NCBI GenBank assembly: GCA_025924775.1
Contig: JAICHS010000012.1
Location: forward strand, 1 to 19,991
DNA length: 19,991 nt
DNA from: Rhodanobacteraceae bacterium
GTDB taxonomy: Bacteria; Pseudomonadota; Gammaproteobacteria; Xanthomonadales; Rhodanobacteraceae
Direction of reading: 5' to 3'
Part shown: positions 1-6,008 of the stretch, piece after piece
How positions within the stretch are numbered: position 1 is the stretch's first letter
Layout of the letters: each line of letters opens with the position of its first letter
Made by a program: the position numbers and the translations under genes
The notes under the pieces: model-generated
What the model was told of the DNA's origin: nothing
The model's database searches: none
What the model saw: only the letters and a program-made list of their open reading frames with translations

Positions 1-148
1 CGATGCGCTGGCGCAGCGCCGCGGCAAAGCCGCGCACGGGCGACGCCTGTGATTCAAGCGTGCGCAGCCGCGCCAGCGGCACGCGCGACTTGCGCTCGGC
101 CACTTCTTCGCGCTTGCGTGCAAGGATGCGTTTCAAGATGTCATTCAT
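1..148 (-). CDS. trpC: Indole-3-glycerol-phosphate synthase, N-terminal part (cut by window edge)
   Basis: TrpC closes the indole ring: it converts carboxyphenylamino-deoxyribulose phosphate to indole-3-glycerol phosphate in cytoplasmic tryptophan synthesis. Only the first 49 codons are in the window; the rest lies beyond base 1. The visible start, MNDILKRILARKREEVAERK, is the typical TrpC amino terminus, and the following arginine-rich helix and 'SPVRGFAAALR' also fit the family. I chose the ATG at 148 because MNDIL aligns with the usual MSDIL start. The gene follows trpD on the same strand after a gap of about 105 bp filled by a REP-like palindrome, so it is probably the third gene of a trpGDC operon. 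The catalytic barrel cannot be checked here. Confidence 0.9.
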   Translation of the reverse strand, partial: MNDILKRILARKREEVAERKSRVPLARLRTLESQASPVRGFAAALRQRI

Positions 149-179
149 TGAAAGCCCGCCAAATTCTCTGGAGGCAATT

Positions 180-257
180 GTAGGAGCGCGCCGGCGCGCA
201 ACTACGGAGCCGATGGGCCCTGGATGGCAGCTCCATCGCCGGCAGGCCAGCTCCTAC
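180..257. repeat. REP-doublet-like palindromic element between trpD and trpC
   Basis: The ends are the inverted octamers GTAGGAGC (180-187) and GCTCCTAC (250-257). Next to the left end is the perfect palindrome GCGCGCCGGCGCGC (186-199). On the minus strand the other end reads GTAGGAGCTGGCCTGCCGGC, which resembles the REP sequences of pseudomonads and xanthomonads. GATGG and CCATC form a small inner stem. Two REPs in opposite orientation would fold into one long hairpin in the trp mRNA. The TAG of the right-hand GTAGGAGC is the trpD stop codon. Assignment to the REP/REPIN class is inference from memory of such repeats. Confidence 0.7.
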
Positions 258-1285
258 GGGGAATGCGTCGCTGCAATGAATTGATCGAGCTTGGCGCGCG
301 CCGACCCGTCGTCGATCACGTGGCTGGCGCGCGCAATGCCGGCGGCAATGGACGCCGCGATGCCGGCGGCGTACAGCGCGGCCCCGGCGTTCAGCAGCAC
401 GATGTTGCGCGCGATACCCGCCTGCCCGTCCAGCACCTGCAGCAGCATCGCCTTGGATTCGGCGGCGTCGTTGACGCGCAGGTTGCGGCTGGACGCCATG
501 GGAATCCCGAACTGCTCGGGTTCGATCTCGTACTCGCGAACCTTGCCGTCCACCAATTCGCCCACCAGCGTCGCACCGCCCAGCGAAATCTCGTCGAGGC
601 CATCCTTGCCGTGCACCACCAGCGCCCGCGCGACACCGAGGCGCTGCAACACCCGCACCTGGATGCCGACGAGGTCGGGATGGAACACCCCCATCAGGAT
701 GTTCGGCGCCCCGGCCGGATTGGTCAGCGGCCCCAGGATATTGAACAGCGTGCGCACGCCCATCTCGTGGCGCACCGGTGCGACCGCCTTCATGGCAGGA
801 TGGAAGCGCGGTGCGAACATGAAGCCGATGCCGGTCTGCCCGATGCAGCGCGCGACCGCTTCCGGCCCGAGGTCGATCTTCGCGCCCAGCGCCTCCAGCA
901 CGTCGGCGCTGCCCGATGACGACGACACGCCACGGTTGCCGTGCTTGGCCACGCACGCGCCCGCCGCGGCCGCCACGAACATCGACGCCGTCGAGATGTT
1001 GAAGCTGTGCGCGCCGTCGCCGCCGGTGCCGACGATGTCCAGCATGTTGGGGTGCGCAGGCACGCTGACGTGCTCGGCCAGCTCACGCATCACCGTGGCC
1101 GCGCCCGCGATCTCGCCGACGGTTTCCTTCTTCACCCGCAACCCGGTCAGGATCGCCGCGGTCATCGTCGGCGACACTTCGCCGCGCATGATCTGGCGCA
1201 TCAGGTCGATCATCTCGTCGTGGAAGATCTCGCGGTGCTCGATCGTCCGCTGCAACGCTTCGTGCGGAGTGATGCCCATGTTCAT
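254..1285 (-). CDS. trpD: Anthranilate phosphoribosyltransferase
   Basis: TrpD joins anthranilate to phosphoribosyl pyrophosphate, giving phosphoribosyl-anthranilate, the second committed step of tryptophan synthesis. The 343-residue length is normal. The PRPP-binding loop VGTGGDGAHSFNIST starts near residue 85, followed by KHGNRGVSSSSGSADVLEALG, which carries the conserved Lys-His-Gly-Asn and serine run, and by the family stretch RTLFNILGPLTNP. The ATG at 1285 overlaps the trpG stop as ATGA, indicating translational coupling; a second in-frame ATG at 1279 is possible. The TAG stop lies inside a REP-like palindrome, so the last residues (ATHSP) may have been set by insertion of that element. 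The order trpG-trpD-trpC is the usual one in this group. Confidence 0.97.
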   Translation of the reverse strand: MNMGITPHEALQRTIEHREIFHDEMIDLMRQIMRGEVSPTMTAAILTGLRVKKETVGEIAGAATVMRELAEHVSVPAHPNMLDIVGTGGDGAHSFNISTASMFVAAAAGACVAKHGNRGVSSSSGSADVLEALGAKIDLGPEAVARCIGQTGIGFMFAPRFHPAMKAVAPVRHEMGVRTLFNILGPLTNPAGAPNILMGVFHPDLVGIQVRVLQRLGVARALVVHGKDGLDEISLGGATLVGELVDGKVREYEIEPEQFGIPMASSRNLRVNDAAESKAMLLQVLDGQAGIARNIVLLNAGAALYAAGIAASIAAGIARASHVIDDGSARAKLDQFIAATHSP

Positions 1286-1878
1286 GCGGCCTTCGGCAAC
1301 GCCCGTTCCAGGAAGTTCTGCAGCAGGGCGTGCCCGTTGCGGGTCAGGATCGATTCCGGATGGAACTGCACGCCCTCGACCGGTAGCGTCTTGTGGCGCA
1401 GGCCCATGATTTCGTCGAATGAACCGTCCGGATGCTCGGTCCACGCCGTGATTTCAAGGCATTCCGGCAGGCTCGTGCGTTCAACCACCAGCGAGTGGTA
1501 GCGCGTCGCCTCGAACGGATCGGCCAGGCCCGAGAACACCCCGATGCCGTGGTGATGGATCGGCGAAATCTTGCCGTGCATGATTTCCCGGGCGCGCACC
1601 ACCTTGCCGCCAAATGCCTGCCCGATGGCCTGGTGCCCGAGGCACACGCCCAGGATCGGCATGACGCCGGCCAGTTCGCGGAGCAACGCCAGCGTGACCC
1701 CGGCGTCATCCGGCGTGCCGGGACCGGGTGAGATCACAATGCGCTCGGGCGCCAGCGCGCGGATGCCCGCCACGTCCAGCGCGTCGTTGCGCAGCACCTT
1801 CACGTCCTGCCCAAGCTCGCCCAAGTACTGCGCGAGGTTGAACGTGAAGCTGTCATAGTTGTCGATCAGCAGCAGCAT
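1282..1878 (-). CDS. trpG: Anthranilate synthase component II (glutamine amidotransferase)
   Basis: TrpG hydrolyses glutamine and passes ammonia to TrpE for anthranilate synthesis. The 198-residue protein is a single class I glutamine amidotransferase domain. It begins MLLLIDNYDSFTFNL, carries the oxyanion stretch SPGPGTP (50-56), the nucleophile Cys79 in GVCLGHQAIGQAFGG, and the catalytic His173 and Glu175 in VQFHPES. The ATG at 1878 was chosen because MLLLIDNYDSFT is the standard start; upstream in-frame codons have no homology and would run into the divergent peptidase gene. A dedicated TrpG is likely, although the same protein could also serve aminodeoxychorismate synthase (PabA). Its divergent neighbour starts only 43 bp away, so its promoter may lie inside that gene. 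Confidence 0.96.
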   Translation of the reverse strand: MLLLIDNYDSFTFNLAQYLGELGQDVKVLRNDALDVAGIRALAPERIVISPGPGTPDDAGVTLALLRELAGVMPILGVCLGHQAIGQAFGGKVVRAREIMHGKISPIHHHGIGVFSGLADPFEATRYHSLVVERTSLPECLEITAWTEHPDGSFDEIMGLRHKTLPVEGVQFHPESILTRNGHALLQNFLERALPKAA

Positions 1879-1921
1879 GGCCGCACCGCCCATCAAGACA
1901 GGGCCCGGGAAGGATGCAAGT

Positions 1922-2992
1922 GTGAATGCAAGCCGGCGACGATACAAGACGATCGCGCGCGCGACGGTGGCGCTGGCGCTGGCCGTCGCGCTGGCCGGCT
2001 GCTCGACCCTGGGCTACTACGCGCACCTCGCCGCGGGCGAAATGGCGGTGCTGCACGCACGGGTGCCGATCAAGCAGGTGGTCGCGGACCCCCATGTCGA
2101 CCCGACGTTGCGCGCGCGGCTGGAGCTGGCCCTGCGCGCCCGCGCGTTCGCGTCCGACACGCTGAAGCTGCCCCGCAACCAAAGCTACACCACCTACGCC
2201 GACATCCACCGCCGGTTCGTGATGTGGAACGTGTTCGCGACGCCGGCGCTTTCGCTCAAACCCGTCGAACATTGCTTTTTGTTCGCGGGTTGCGTGGCCT
2301 ACCAGGGCTTCTATCACCATGATCGTGCCGAGGCGTTGGCGGACAAGTTGCGGCAACAGGGCAACGACGTCTGGGTCGGCGGCGTGCCCGCGTATTCCAC
2401 GCTGGGTCATTTCGCCGATCCGCTGCTCAGCACGATGGACCGCTGGGGCGACGACGAGCTGGTCGGCACGATCTTCCACGAACTCGCGCACCAGCGGTAT
2501 TACCTCAAGAACGACACCGCATTCAACGAATCCTTCGCGACCTTCGTGCAACGCGAGGGCCTGCGCCAGTGGCACGCCGACAACCACCTGCCGCCGCCCG
2601 ACCACACGCAGGCGGAGCGCGAACGGCAATTCACGCAGCTGGTGCTGGCCACGCGCGGGCAACTGCAGGCGATGTACGCAAGCGACCTGACGGATCCGGC
2701 GAAGCTTGCGCGCAAGGCACAGGCGTTCGCAACCTTGCGTCGGCAATACGCGCACCTGCGCGATGGCCCATGGCACGGGTACGCGGGCTACGACCACTGG
2801 TTCGACACGCCCATCAACAACGCCAAGCTGCTGCCGTTCGGCCTGTATGACCGCGGCGTGCCCGCATTCGCCGCGCTGTTCAAGCAATGCGATGGCAACT
2901 GGACGCGCTTTTACGCCGCGGTGCGCAAGCTCGGTGGCGAACCCGCCGCACGACGCGATGCGTTCCTTTCCGGCACGCCCCGCACGGGCTGA
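1922..2992 (+). CDS. Putative lipoprotein zinc aminopeptidase (PF10023-type)
   Basis: This is a predicted membrane-anchored metallopeptidase of 356 residues. A basic start and hydrophobic segment lead to the lipobox LAGC, with Cys27 as the expected lipidated residue, so it should sit on the periplasmic side of a membrane. The zinc motif HELAH is at residues 186-190. Glu203 in NESFATF, 13 residues further on, is a likely third ligand. The overall layout matches the proteobacterial 'predicted aminopeptidase' family (DUF2265/Aminopep). I chose GTG at 1922 because GGGAAGGA stands 7 bases upstream; the in-frame ATG at 1859 would overlap trpG and has no such site. The gene runs against the surrounding trp genes and has no obvious link to tryptophan. 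The substrate is unknown. Confidence 0.85.
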   Translation: MNASRRRYKTIARATVALALAVALAGCSTLGYYAHLAAGEMAVLHARVPIKQVVADPHVDPTLRARLELALRARAFASDTLKLPRNQSYTTYADIHRRFVMWNVFATPALSLKPVEHCFLFAGCVAYQGFYHHDRAEALADKLRQQGNDVWVGGVPAYSTLGHFADPLLSTMDRWGDDELVGTIFHELAHQRYYLKNDTAFNESFATFVQREGLRQWHADNHLPPPDHTQAERERQFTQLVLATRGQLQAMYASDLTDPAKLARKAQAFATLRRQYAHLRDGPWHGYAGYDHWFDTPINNAKLLPFGLYDRGVPAFAALFKQCDGNWTRFYAAVRKLGGEPAARRDAFLSGTPRTG

Positions 2993-3059
2993 CGCAGGTC
3001 AATACGACCCGGCCGACGGCAGCGCATCCTGTGCGCCGTTGCCAACCGATGGAATCCAC

Positions 3060-3335
3060 ATGAGTACGCCTGCCGACAGCACGCCTCCCCAGACCGCAGC
3101 CTACACGCCCTATCCCTTCGATGCCCGCGCGATCGCGCATCGCTTCCGCCATTCCGCGATCTTCGGTGCGCTGGACGCACTGGAAGCTGGCGAAGCCATG
3201 CGCTTCGTCAACGACCACGACCCGATTCCGCTGTTGCACCAGATGCAGCAACGCTACGGCGACCGCATCGACGTGATCTACCAGCAGCGCAGCGACGGCG
3301 GCCCGGTCGTGATCGACTTCGTGGTGACCGCCTGA
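3060..3335 (+). CDS. DUF2249 domain protein
   Basis: This small cytoplasmic protein of 91 residues has no established biochemical function. After a proline- and threonine-rich leader of about 20 residues comes a single DUF2249-like domain: FDARAIAHRFRHSAIFGALDALEAGEAMRFVNDHDPIPLLHQMQQRYGD. The family hallmark is the VNDHDP segment. The domain is often found near iron-sulfur, nitrogen-oxide or hemerythrin genes; that is family knowledge and is not shown here. Its TGA overlaps the start of the next gene (TGATG, 3333-3337), so the two are very probably co-translated. It follows the lipoprotein peptidase by 67 bp and may belong to the same transcript. No strong Shine-Dalgarno sequence is seen before the ATG. 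Confidence 0.8.
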   Translation: MSTPADSTPPQTAAYTPYPFDARAIAHRFRHSAIFGALDALEAGEAMRFVNDHDPIPLLHQMQQRYGDRIDVIYQQRSDGGPVVIDFVVTA

Positions 3336-3946
3336 TGGCCTTTCCGGATTTCTTCGCCGAAGTGCCGGCGCTCAAGCTGCACGATGGCCTTGCGCAGCTG
3401 CTGGGCGCCAGCGATGACGGCATGATCGAGTACCACTACGCCGACGCGGTGCGGCTGGCCGGGCACTCCTGCCCCACCGTCGCCGGCGGGTGGCTCAGCG
3501 CGCGCGCCGCGCTGCGCCATCTGTACCCCGACAGCGTGCCCGAACGCGGCGGCATCAGCGTGTACCTGAACGATCCCGAGGACGCCGGCGTCACCGGCGT
3601 GATCGGCCAGGTGGTGACGCTGATCACCGGCGCCGCCGCCGGCAACGGCTTCCACGGCCTGGCTGGACGCTACGTCCGCAGCCACCTGCTGCACTATGCC
3701 CAGGGCGACGTCGCCGGCGTGCGCTTCCGACGCAACGACACCGGCGCTGAAGTCGAAATCGAGATCAACGCAGGCCCGGTCCCCGGCGACCCGATGATGC
3801 GCCCGCTGATGCAGCTGGCCATGACCGGGCAAGCCAGCGACGCCCAGCGCCGCGAATTCGGGCGCCTCTGGCAGGACCGCGTGCGCCGCATGCTGCTGGT
3901 GCACGCCGACGATCCGGCTGTGGTACAGGTGCGCGAACTGGCGTGA
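3335..3946 (+). CDS. FmdE-like hypothetical protein
   Basis: This 203-residue soluble protein has no signal peptide or membrane segment. The stretch YADAVRLAGHSCPTVAGGWLSARAALRHLYPD, near residues 35-65, resembles the His-Gly-His-x-Cys-Pro core of the FmdE family (PF02663), with one change (AGH instead of HGH). A second glycine-rich block, ITGAAAGNGFHG, lies where FmdE proteins have a metal- or ligand-binding loop. FmdE was named from the formylmethanofuran dehydrogenase operon, but its role is unclear. The start overlaps the DUF2249 stop by one base, and the pairing suggests a shared task, possibly metal or sulfur handling; this is inference. It could instead be a separate family with a chance Cys-Pro motif. 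No terminator follows directly; a repeat region begins about 60 bp downstream. Confidence 0.6.
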   Translation: MAFPDFFAEVPALKLHDGLAQLLGASDDGMIEYHYADAVRLAGHSCPTVAGGWLSARAALRHLYPDSVPERGGISVYLNDPEDAGVTGVIGQVVTLITGAAAGNGFHGLAGRYVRSHLLHYAQGDVAGVRFRRNDTGAEVEIEINAGPVPGDPMMRPLMQLAMTGQASDAQRREFGRLWQDRVRRMLLVHADDPAVVQVRELA

Positions 3947-4009
3947 ACCGCGCCGCTGGCTGAGCGGCACATACGCTATCGCCGCGCAGACCGGAAACCA
4001 ATCAAGTAT

Positions 4010-4236
4010 CGTCATTCCGGACGCGGCGAAGCCGCGATCCGGAACCCGGCGGCTCTGCTGTTGGCGCGTCGACACCCGTGCCTTCTTCCGCGCCGCCCCA
4101 CGGCGCGGGTTACCTTCCGCGAAAGGGAAGTACCCGTTGGCCGCGGAGGCGAGCGGTACGGAACGACGACATCTCGAGCTGCCTGGCCCATGAAACCGAT
4201 TCCGGGTTCTGGCCTGCGGCCAGCCCCGGAATGACG
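4010..4236. repeat. Composite intergenic repeat with 11-bp terminal inverted repeats
   Basis: The 327-bp gap between the FmdE-like gene and trpE has no gene. It is bounded by CGTCATTCCGG (4010-4020) and its exact reverse complement CCGGAATGACG (4226-4236). Just inside the left end is a hairpin: TTCCGGA and GCGGC, loop GAA, GCCGC and TCCGGAA (about 4015-4043). Near the right end GGCC-TGC-GGCC forms another stem. The two flanking genes converge on it. The layout is like a small non-autonomous repeat or MITE; I cannot see target-site duplications or other copies in this window. Confidence 0.55.
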
Positions 4237-4274
4237 ACATTTTTATCCGCCACGCACTGGCAGGTACCGGGCGG

Positions 4275-5750
4275 TCACAAGCCCCGCACGGCCTGTGCCA
4301 CGGCGCGAAACAACGCCCGCCCCTTGTTCATGGTCTCCTCGTATTCCGAGGCCGGGTCGGAGTCGTACACGATGCCGGCGCCGGCCTGCACGTGCAGGCG
4401 GCCATCCTGGATCACGGCGGTGCGGATCGCAATCGCGGTGTCGGCGTCGCCCCACCAGCCGATCCAGCCGATCGCGCCGGAATAGACATTGCGCTTGAAC
4501 GGTTCCAGTTCCTGGATGATCTCGATGGCGCGGATCTTGGGCGCGCCCGAAACGGTGCCGGCCGGGAACGTCGCGCGCAGCACGTCCATGTAGCTGGCGC
4601 CGGGGCGCAACCTGCCCTCGACCTGCGAGACGATGTGCATCACGTGCGAGTAGCGCTCGACCGCGAACGAATCGCTGACTTTCACGCTGCCGGTTTCGCT
4701 GATGCGGCCGATGTCGTTGCGGCCCAGGTCGATCAGCATCAGGTGCTCGGCGCGCTCCTTGGGATCGGCCAGCAGTTCCTGCTCCAGCGCCGCATCCTGC
4801 TCGGGCGTCGCACCGCGCCGACGAGTACCGGCCAGCGGGCGCACGATGACCTGGTCCTGCTTGCGCCGCGCCAGGATCTCCGGCGACGAGCCCACGATCT
4901 GCGTTTCGCCGAGGTCGAAGAAATACATGTACGGCGACGGATTCAGCGCGCGCAGTGCACGGTACACATCCACCGGCCGTGCGTTGAAGCCGACGCTCAG
5001 GCGTTGCGAGGGCACCACCTGGAACACGTCGCCCGCGCGGATGTGTTCCTTGCAGCGTTCCACCATCGCGCAGAACGCCTCCTTGGTGAACGATGACTTG
5101 AAATCGTGCTCGTCCAGCGCCGGCCCGTGCACGGCTTGCGGATACGCGGCGCCGCCCTGGCGCAGGTGATGCGCCAGCGCATCCAGGCGCCGCTGCGCGC
5201 GCGTCCAGGCCAGCGGCCGCGCCGGGTCGGCATGCACGATCAGGTACAGCCGGCCCTTGAGGTTGTCGAACACCGCAAGTTCTTCGGCCAGCACCAGCAG
5301 GATGTCGGGCGTGCCCAGTTCGTCGCTGCGGTCCCATTGCGCCAGCCGCGGCTCGACGTAGCCGATCGTCTCGAACCCGAAGTAGCCGACCAGGCCGCCG
5401 GTGAAGGGCGGCAGGCCCGGCAACTGCGGCACGCGGTATTGCTTGCGCAGGCGTTCGACCTCGGCCAGCGGATCGGCCACCTCGCGCGTTTCCATGACCG
5501 CACCATCCTCGACCACGCTGAGCGTGTGCGCGCGAAAACTGAAAACCCGCCGCGCCGGCAGGCCGATGATGGAATAGCGCCCCCAGTTGGCGCCGCCCTC
5601 GACCGACTCCAGCAGGAAGGTGTACGGCCCGTCGGCCAGTTTCAGGTACACCGACAACGGCGTATCCAGGTCGGACAACACTTCGCGCACCAACGGAATA
5701 CGGTTGTGGCCCGCGTGGGCAAGCGCATCGAATTGAGCCTGATCGATCAC
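4275..5750 (-). CDS. trpE: Anthranilate synthase component I
   Basis: TrpE makes anthranilate from chorismate using ammonia supplied by TrpG, and is the usual point of tryptophan feedback control. The 491-residue protein has the N-terminal regulatory region with the feedback motif LLESVEGG (47-54) and SIIGLP. The chorismate-binding domain carries RPLAGTRRRG (304-313), LIDLGRNDIGRI (339-350) and AGTVSGAPKIRA (397-408). The start is GTG at 5750, supported by AAGGGA seven bases upstream. The gene stands apart from trpGDC by about 2.4 kb of opposite-strand genes. A terminator-like hairpin sits between any possible promoter and the start, pointing to attenuation. It is far more TrpE-like than PabB-like because of the LLES segment and the linked trp genes. 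Confidence 0.97.
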   Translation of the reverse strand: MIDQAQFDALAHAGHNRIPLVREVLSDLDTPLSVYLKLADGPYTFLLESVEGGANWGRYSIIGLPARRVFSFRAHTLSVVEDGAVMETREVADPLAEVERLRKQYRVPQLPGLPPFTGGLVGYFGFETIGYVEPRLAQWDRSDELGTPDILLVLAEELAVFDNLKGRLYLIVHADPARPLAWTRAQRRLDALAHHLRQGGAAYPQAVHGPALDEHDFKSSFTKEAFCAMVERCKEHIRAGDVFQVVPSQRLSVGFNARPVDVYRALRALNPSPYMYFFDLGETQIVGSSPEILARRKQDQVIVRPLAGTRRRGATPEQDAALEQELLADPKERAEHLMLIDLGRNDIGRISETGSVKVSDSFAVERYSHVMHIVSQVEGRLRPGASYMDVLRATFPAGTVSGAPKIRAIEIIQELEPFKRNVYSGAIGWIGWWGDADTAIAIRTAVIQDGRLHVQAGAGIVYDSDPASEYEETMNKGRALFRAVAQAVRGL

Positions 5751-5763
5751 GAAGCAGTCCCTT

Positions 5764-5788
5764 CAAAAACGACGCTCGCCCCCGAGCG
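5764..5788 (-). terminator. Candidate trpE transcription attenuator
   Basis: On the minus strand CGCTCG (5788-5783), loop GGGG, CGAGCG (5778-5773) is followed by TC, G and five T residues (5769-5765). The trpE Shine-Dalgarno and the GTG start at 5750 follow immediately. Only about 14 bases separate the T-run from the start codon, so a trpE promoter cannot fit after it and trpE transcripts must pass through it. An upstream GCTCG (minus strand of 5854-5858) could pair with the 3' arm and act as an antiterminator. Attenuation of trpE is described in Pseudomonas; its presence here is inference. Confidence 0.55.
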
Positions 5789-6008
5789 GCTATGGTGAAA
5801 CATCAGGCCACGGACGGCCGTTCCGGAGTCCGGAACCAAGGAATCCCGCGGCACGAGCTGGTTGAACTGCGCCACATGCATCGACGAATGCGCAAATACG
5901 CGACAAGCCAGGCCATGTACGGCCGCTCTGGTCCCAACCACCACGCTGACGCCCGCTTGAATCGAGGGTGCCATGATGCGGCGTTCACGGACGAACGCAA
6001 GGCCGGGA
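5789..6008 (-). promoter_or_regulatory. Non-coding trpE leader and upstream region
   Basis: This stretch of about 220 bp lies between the kinase stop and the attenuator hairpin. It shows a strong small hairpin, TTCCGGA-C-TCCGGAA (around 5821-5835 on the minus strand), and a short frame from ATG at 5916 to a stop at 5803-5805 of 37 codons with three separate tryptophan codons (positions 3, 15, 27). Without tandem Trp codons or a Shine-Dalgarno it is only a weak leader-peptide candidate. No convincing -35/-10 pair was found, although the trpE promoter should be here unless trpE is read from the kinase operon. Confidence 0.35.

Noticed and set aside
1859..1921. Upstream ATG at 1859 for the lipoprotein peptidase
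   Set aside because: It would overlap the start of trpG and adds a non-signal extension; the GTG at 1922 has a strong ribosome site and gives a proper lipoprotein signal.
4243..5766. Long alternative minus-strand frame overlapping trpE
   Set aside because: Composition is Arg/Gly/Ala-rich noise; the trpE frame has all conserved motifs.
5803..5916. 37-codon frame (starting MAWLVAYL) as a classical trp leader peptide
   Set aside because: It has three Trp codons but none in tandem, no Shine-Dalgarno, and the Trp codons are not placed in a recognisable antiterminator. Kept only as a weak possibility in the trpE leader entry.
5747..5974. 75-codon open frame upstream of and overlapping the trpE start
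   Set aside because: No family match, no ribosome site, and it runs through the terminator hairpin. It has no Trp codons, so it is not a leader peptide for tryptophan.
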